This document shows positions 5,582-8,600 of a stretch of DNA of 8,600 nucleotides, in pieces. This stretch comes from an uncultured Prosthecobacter sp. GTDB lineage: Bacteria; Verrucomicrobiota; Verrucomicrobiia; Verrucomicrobiales; Verrucomicrobiaceae. Below the pieces are notes generated by a model. That model saw nothing but the letters and a program-made list of their open reading frames with translations, made no database searches and was not told where the DNA came from. The stretch lies in contig CANNUR010000116.1 in assembly GCA_947523045.1 (NCBI GenBank), positions 1 through 8,600 on the forward strand, in the 5' to 3' direction. The translations under genes were made by a program, and so were the position numbers. Each line of letters starts with the position of its first letter. Positions within the stretch are counted from its first letter, which is position 1.

Positions 5582-5752
5582 CGCAAAAAGTGCGTTCTCA
5601 TGGAATTTGCTTGGTGGTGCCCCGACCCAGGGACACAGTCGGTTCGCTTAATAGATTTCCTGTGGTTGAGGTCGGTGGCTTTGGCCGAGGAGGAGAGCGC
5701 CTCGTTTTGCGCGGCGCTCTGTTCGCTGCGGTAGCGGATTTGCGCGCGCGAA

Positions 5753-6015
5753 GTCTCCACGTCCCTGCCGGAGAACGGTGAAAAGCTCGTCGGCTTCGCG
5801 GCCCATGCGAGCGGCCTCGCGGTCGCCATGCGCTATCTCGAACCGTCGCTGAATACGACGAGGCCGGTGCCGTCACCGGTCGCGAGACGGGCCTCACTTT
5901 CGGCTACCTGCGCTACACCGAGACGCAGAGCAACCGCATCTTCGTCACGGTCGAGTGCCTCTACGGCTGGAAGCAGGCCATCGCCGGCGGCATCAAGCGC
6001 ATCGTGAAGCCGTAG
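5753..6015 (+). pseudogene. C-terminal remnant of a probable phage capsid-like gene, truncated and frameshifted
   Basis: Two adjacent frames join into one protein-like C-terminus. The frame read from 5753 gives S-L-P-E-N-G-E-K-L-V-G-F-A-A-H-A and A-V-A-M-R-Y-L-E-P. From 5851 the frame gives E-Y-D-E-A-G-A-V-T-G, G-L-T-F-G-Y-L-R-Y, F-V-T-V-E-C-L-Y-G-W and I-K-R-I-V-K-P before a TAG at 6013-6015. The switch at about 5845-5851 equals loss of one base or gain of two. Upstream in the first frame there is a TAG at 5732-5734 and no start, so the 5' part is gone. The order (G-F-A-A-H / R-Y-L-E-P / G-L-T-F-G / E-C-L-Y-G-W / K-R-I-V) reminds me of the C-terminus of certain phage major capsid proteins. 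That identity is from memory and moderate at best; the coding remnant itself is more secure. An intrinsic terminator follows on the same strand. Confidence 0.55.
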
Positions 6016-6043
6016 GCGCTCGGAACATCATTCGGTGGTTGCA

Positions 6044-6076
6044 AGCTCCGCTGCTGGAAACGGCAGCGGGGCTTTT
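6044..6076 (+). terminator. Rho-independent terminator
   Basis: An 11-bp stem (6044-6054 with 6063-6073, one G-U pair) and an 8-nt loop (tggaaacg) are followed by TTTT ending at 6076. The T-run is on the + strand side, so it terminates the remnant gene ending at 6015. For the yhhJ-type gene arriving on the - strand (stop at 6079) the hairpin has no proper T-run, so it would be weak at best in that direction. Confidence 0.7.
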
Positions 6077-6078
6077 CG

Positions 6079-7206
6079 TCACGCCATCTGGCTGATGGTC
6101 TTCCGGAAGCGTCCCAGAGCGAGAACGAAGAAGATCGCGCCGAGAATGAGCAGGATGAGAAATGGCTTCCAGACTACGTCGAATCCGGCGCCACGATAGA
6201 GAATGGCTTGGGCGAGTTGGACGAAGTGAGTGGTGGGCGAGGCGAGCATGATGTCCTGCACGAATTGGGGCATGCTCTCGCGCGGCGTCATGCCGCCGGA
6301 GAGCATTTGCAGGGGCAGCAGGACGAGGATGAGCAACATGCCAAATTGCGGCATGCTGCGCGCGATTGTCGCGAGGAAGATGCCCAGTGACGTGGTGGCG
6401 AAGAGATTCAAGGCGGCACCCGCAAGGAACAGCGGGATGGAACCTTCAATCGGCACTCTGAGCGCGCCTTCGACGATGACCAGCAAGGAAATCGTGGTGG
6501 CCAGGAGCACGACGGCAGCCATGGACCAGACCTTCGCCAGCATGATTTCGCCGGGGGTGACGGGCATGACGAGCAGGTGTTCTACCGTGCCGTGCTCGCG
6601 CTCGCGAATGAGCGCGGCACCAGTGAGCAAGATGGACAGCATGGTGACATTGTTGATGATCTCCGTGATCGAGCCGAACCAACTTCGCTCGAGATTGGGA
6701 TTGAAGCGATTGCGCACCGTGATTTGCACAGGAACGTCCGTGCCACCCCGGTAGCGGCGGACGAAATCGCTCACTTCTCCCGTGACGATTTGCTGGATAT
6801 CGCCGCTCCCCGCGAATGCCTGGCTCATACGCGTGGCATCCACGTTGAGCTGGATTGCCGGTGAACGGCCGGCGAGAACGTCGCGCTGGAACCCCGGGGG
6901 AATGACGAGCGCGAAGGTGTGGTTACCTTTATCCATGCCGGGGTCTAGTTCCCGTAGCGAGATCAGGATGGGCGTCTGGAAGTTCGGCGGATAGAATGCA
7001 GAGGTGATTCTCGCAGAAAGAGGGGAGCCATCTTCGTCCACGATCGCGATGGGAGCCTTGTGCAGCGTCTCAGGCATTGCCGTCGCGGCGACATAGATCG
7101 CCACCGTGAAGGCATAGACGATGAGCACGAGCATGAACGGATCGCGCGCCAGGCTCCATAGCTCCTTGATTCCAAGGCGGTAGATATTGGCGAGGCGGCG
7201 CAGCAT
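6079..7206 (-). CDS. yhhJ: ABC-2 type export permease, YhhJ-like
   Basis: Inner-membrane permease of 375 residues, about the length of E. coli YhhJ. It has a cytoplasmic start, a first membrane helix at about 24-43, and a large extracytoplasmic domain (about 44-180). Five more helices follow near 183-200, 226-247, 254-280, 286-305 and 346-364, the ABC2_membrane_3 layout. The loop after helix 2 carries the ABC-2 signature E202-R-E-H-G-T-V-E-H-L-L-V-M-P-V. It should pair with the ATPase/permease encoded 3 nt upstream to export a substrate that cannot be inferred; drugs or membrane components are typical for the family. AGGA lies 10 nt before the ATG and is the likely ribosome site. The two genes are clearly co-transcribed. 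The operon appears intact at this end and stops 3 nt short of the terminator hairpin belonging to the opposite strand. Confidence 0.85.
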   Translation of the reverse strand: MLRRLANIYRLGIKELWSLARDPFMLVLIVYAFTVAIYVAATAMPETLHKAPIAIVDEDGSPLSARITSAFYPPNFQTPILISLRELDPGMDKGNHTFALVIPPGFQRDVLAGRSPAIQLNVDATRMSQAFAGSGDIQQIVTGEVSDFVRRYRGGTDVPVQITVRNRFNPNLERSWFGSITEIINNVTMLSILLTGAALIREREHGTVEHLLVMPVTPGEIMLAKVWSMAAVVLLATTISLLVIVEGALRVPIEGSIPLFLAGAALNLFATTSLGIFLATIARSMPQFGMLLILVLLPLQMLSGGMTPRESMPQFVQDIMLASPTTHFVQLAQAILYRGAGFDVVWKPFLILLILGAIFFVLALGRFRKTISQMA

Positions 7207-7209
7207 GGT

Positions 7210-8600
7210 TCAGGTTTCCTGCTTTTTCAGCAGGGTGATGGCAAGGCCGAGGATGACGGGAATGGCCAGCAGCAGCGGCACAAAAGCCGCGCCCAGGTCG
7301 GAGAACCCAAGCGCCTTGTTGAAGACGCCACGGCTGATGAGCAGAAAGTAGGTCGTGGGAAAAATACGGCCGATGAATGCCCCGGCTCCTTCCAGCGAGG
7401 AGATGGGGTTGATCATGCCCGCGAACTGGATGGCTGGCAGCATCGTGCCGACCATCGTCGCGAACATCGCGGCAATCTGGCTGCGGGTGAACGTCGCGGC
7501 CAGCAGGCCGATACCGGTGGCACTGATGAGGTAGATGAACGCGGCCGCGAACAGAGTCGGAAAACTTCCGGTCATCGGAACGCCGAAAACCGTGATCGCC
7601 AAGAGCGTGAGGATCAGAAAGTTGATCAAGCCAAGAGCCAGATAGGGCAGCAGCTTTCCCAACAGGAACTCGGTGCGGGTGACCGGAGTAACGTAAAGAT
7701 TGATGATCGAGCCGAGTTCCTTTTCCCGCACGACGGTGAGGGAGCTGAGCATGGCCGGAATCATGAGCAAGAGAATGGGGATCACCGCGGGCACCATCGC
7801 CGGCAGGCTCCGCACGTCGGGATTGTAACGAAAGCGGACTTCGATCGCGCTCGGGGAGGTCAGCTTCTGGCCGAGCCGACGCTTTGCCATGTCGCCGAGC
7901 CAGCCCTGGTGCATGCCTTGCACATAACCGACGATGGTCTCGGCCCGCTGGGGCATGGCACCATCCACCCACGCGGCGATCTGGACGGGCGCGCCGCGCT
8001 GGATGTCGCGCGCGAAGCCGGGCGGGAGTTCGACGGCCAGCGCCAGTTCGCCGGAACGCATGCGCCAGTCCATTTCCTCGTAACTCGTGATCGGCGGATG
8101 CTCGGTGAAATAGCGGGAGCCGGAAAGATTGAGCGCATAGTTCTGGCTCAGCGTGGTTTGATCGAAATCGAGCACCGCGTAGGTCAGGTCTTCGACGTCC
8201 ATGGTGATGCCGTAGCCCATGATGAACATGAGAATGGCCGAGCCGAGCAGCGCCAAGGTTCCGCGCACGGGGTCGCGGCGCAATTCCAGCGCCTCGCGCC
8301 ACATGTAGCTGAGGCAACGCCGCAGACTGAAACTTCGCCGGACTGGAGCCGGCGTTGCCGAAACCGGAATGGGTCCGGGCTTGTTCGCTTCTTCCCGTGT
8401 TTGTGGCGAAGCGCCGTCCTGCTCAGCTTCGCGCAAATAGGAAATGAAAGCGCTTTCGAGATCCACTGCGTCACGTTTGCGCACGAGTTCCGCCGGACTA
8501 TCGCTCACCAGCACCTTTCCCGCATGCATGAGCGAGATGCGATCGCATCGCTCCGCTTCATTCATGAAATGCGTGGAGATGAAAATCGTCACGCGATCCC
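7210..8600 (-). CDS. rbbA: RbbA-type ABC transporter ATPase/permease fusion, C-terminal part (gene continues past the window)
   Basis: The last about 463 codons of a larger gene are visible; the frame is open through 8600. It begins at the end of an ATP-binding domain: strand T-I-F-I-S-T-H8 with the H-loop histidine (numbering from the GTG at 8592), then [18 protein letters not shown], which closely resembles the second ATPase of RbbA/YhiH. A linker (about 58-90) leads to an ABC-2 permease with helices near 112-130, 265-287, 314-337, 345-366, 371-397 and 435-455. A big extracytoplasmic domain lies at 131-264, and the R289-E-K-E-L-G-S ... T-P-V signature follows helix 2. RbbA proteins are about 900 residues, so roughly the N-terminal half, with Walker A/B motifs, lies outside. 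In E. coli the product is a ribosome-associated ATPase; an export role with YhhJ and a HlyD-type partner is equally likely. The true start is not at 8592. Confidence 0.9.
   Translation of the reverse strand, partial: DRVTIFISTHFMNEAERCDRISLMHAGKVLVSDSPAELVRKRDAVDLESAFISYLREAEQDGASPQTREEANKPGPIPVSATPAPVRRSFSLRRCLSYMWREALELRRDPVRGTLALLGSAILMFIMGYGITMDVEDLTYAVLDFDQTTLSQNYALNLSGSRYFTEHPPITSYEEMDWRMRSGELALAVELPPGFARDIQRGAPVQIAAWVDGAMPQRAETIVGYVQGMHQGWLGDMAKRRLGQKLTSPSAIEVRFRYNPDVRSLPAMVPAVIPILLLMIPAMLSSLTVVREKELGSIINLYVTPVTRTEFLLGKLLPYLALGLINFLILTLLAITVFGVPMTGSFPTLFAAAFIYLISATGIGLLAATFTRSQIAAMFATMVGTMLPAIQFAGMINPISSLEGAGAFIGRIFPTTYFLLISRGVFNKALGFSDLGAAFVPLLLAIPVILGLAITLLKKQET

Larger units (their letters stand above)
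5316..5752. other. Stretch without a convincing gene, rich in short repeats
   Basis: Open frames exist on both strands (for example + strand 5345-5734), but their translations look random, overlap each other and match no family I know. The stretch holds four GTGGGAAA-type motifs, an ATTCAA dyad and a repeated AAAAAGTG (5569-5576 and 5585-5592). GC is locally lower and A-runs are present around 5560-5600. It probably contains the arsR promoter region and a recombination junction, because the capsid-like remnant to its right lacks its 5' part. No tRNA or integrase remnant was recognised. Confidence 0.45.

Noticed and set aside
5619..5655. tRNA 3'-end-like sequence (GGGTCGGGGCACCA on the - strand)
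   Set aside because: No T-loop TTCGA in the right place, no anticodon arm and no cloverleaf upstream, so neither a tRNA nor a clear attachment-site fragment.
5345..5734. Open frame of 129 codons on the + strand in the repeat-rich stretch
   Set aside because: Composition looks random, no ribosome site, no recognisable domain, and it contains the inverted GTGGGAAA motifs; treated as noncoding.
5503..5829. Open frame of 108 codons on the - strand in the same stretch
   Set aside because: A part reads like a helical segment, but the start lies inside the capsid-like remnant and no family was recognised; kept only as a possible repeat or scar.
7070..8317. Long open frame (415 codons) on the same strand as the rbbA-type gene but in another frame
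   Set aside because: It overlaps both transporter genes and its translation is His/Arg/Ala-rich without membrane helices, whereas the chosen frames show ABC-2 permease signatures.
1..8600. CRISPR array, integrase, transposase, rRNA
   Set aside because: No regularly spaced repeats, recombinase motifs, transposase DDE/HUH motifs or rRNA-like stretches were seen.

Overview
The window is high-GC bacterial DNA (about 65% in hand-counted stretches of the left operon). It joins a phage-like or mobile-element segment (positions 1 to about 6015) to an ordinary chromosomal transport operon (6079-8600). The RbbA/YhhJ-type exporter points to a Gram-negative host. The taxon cannot be fixed from the sequence alone; a Verrucomicrobiota-like host is only a guess.

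Left block, + strand (1-4201). A family A DNA polymerase with a 3'-5' proofreading domain, cut by the window edge, is followed by a sigma-region-4-like helix-turn-helix protein, an LmbU-like DNA-binding protein and a 79-residue acidic protein. The first two junctions are ATGA start/stop overlaps and the third gap is 8 nt, so this is a tightly coupled replication/regulation operon. After a 59-nt gap comes an HNH nuclease gene of clearly lower GC (about 51% in a sampled 120 nt). A small PD-(D/E)XK-type nuclease follows. The low-GC HNH gene looks like an acquired cargo gene.

Middle block (4202-6078). On the - strand lie an ArsR-family repressor and, 44 nt downstream, a Nu1-like terminase small subunit with no large subunit behind it. 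Upstream of arsR are a strong Shine-Dalgarno, a 7-2-7 dyad (probable operator) and a roughly 470-nt stretch without a convincing gene that carries four copies of GTGGGAAA in alternating orientation. A + strand gene remnant follows (about 5753-6015). It resembles the C-terminus of a phage capsid protein, lacks its 5' part and contains a frameshift. It ends at a strong intrinsic terminator. The opposed orientations, the missing terminase large subunit and the broken capsid-like gene indicate a rearranged, decaying prophage or a chimeric junction.

Right block, - strand (6079-8600). An rbbA-type gene (only the end of its ATPase and its C-terminal permease are in view) and a yhhJ-type ABC-2 permease are 3 nt apart, forming an export operon that reads toward the phage remnant.

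No integrase, tRNA, rRNA, CRISPR array or complete insertion sequence was found. Candidates for new biology are the coupled polymerase / sigma-like / LmbU-like / acidic-tail operon and the arsR-terminase gene pair.
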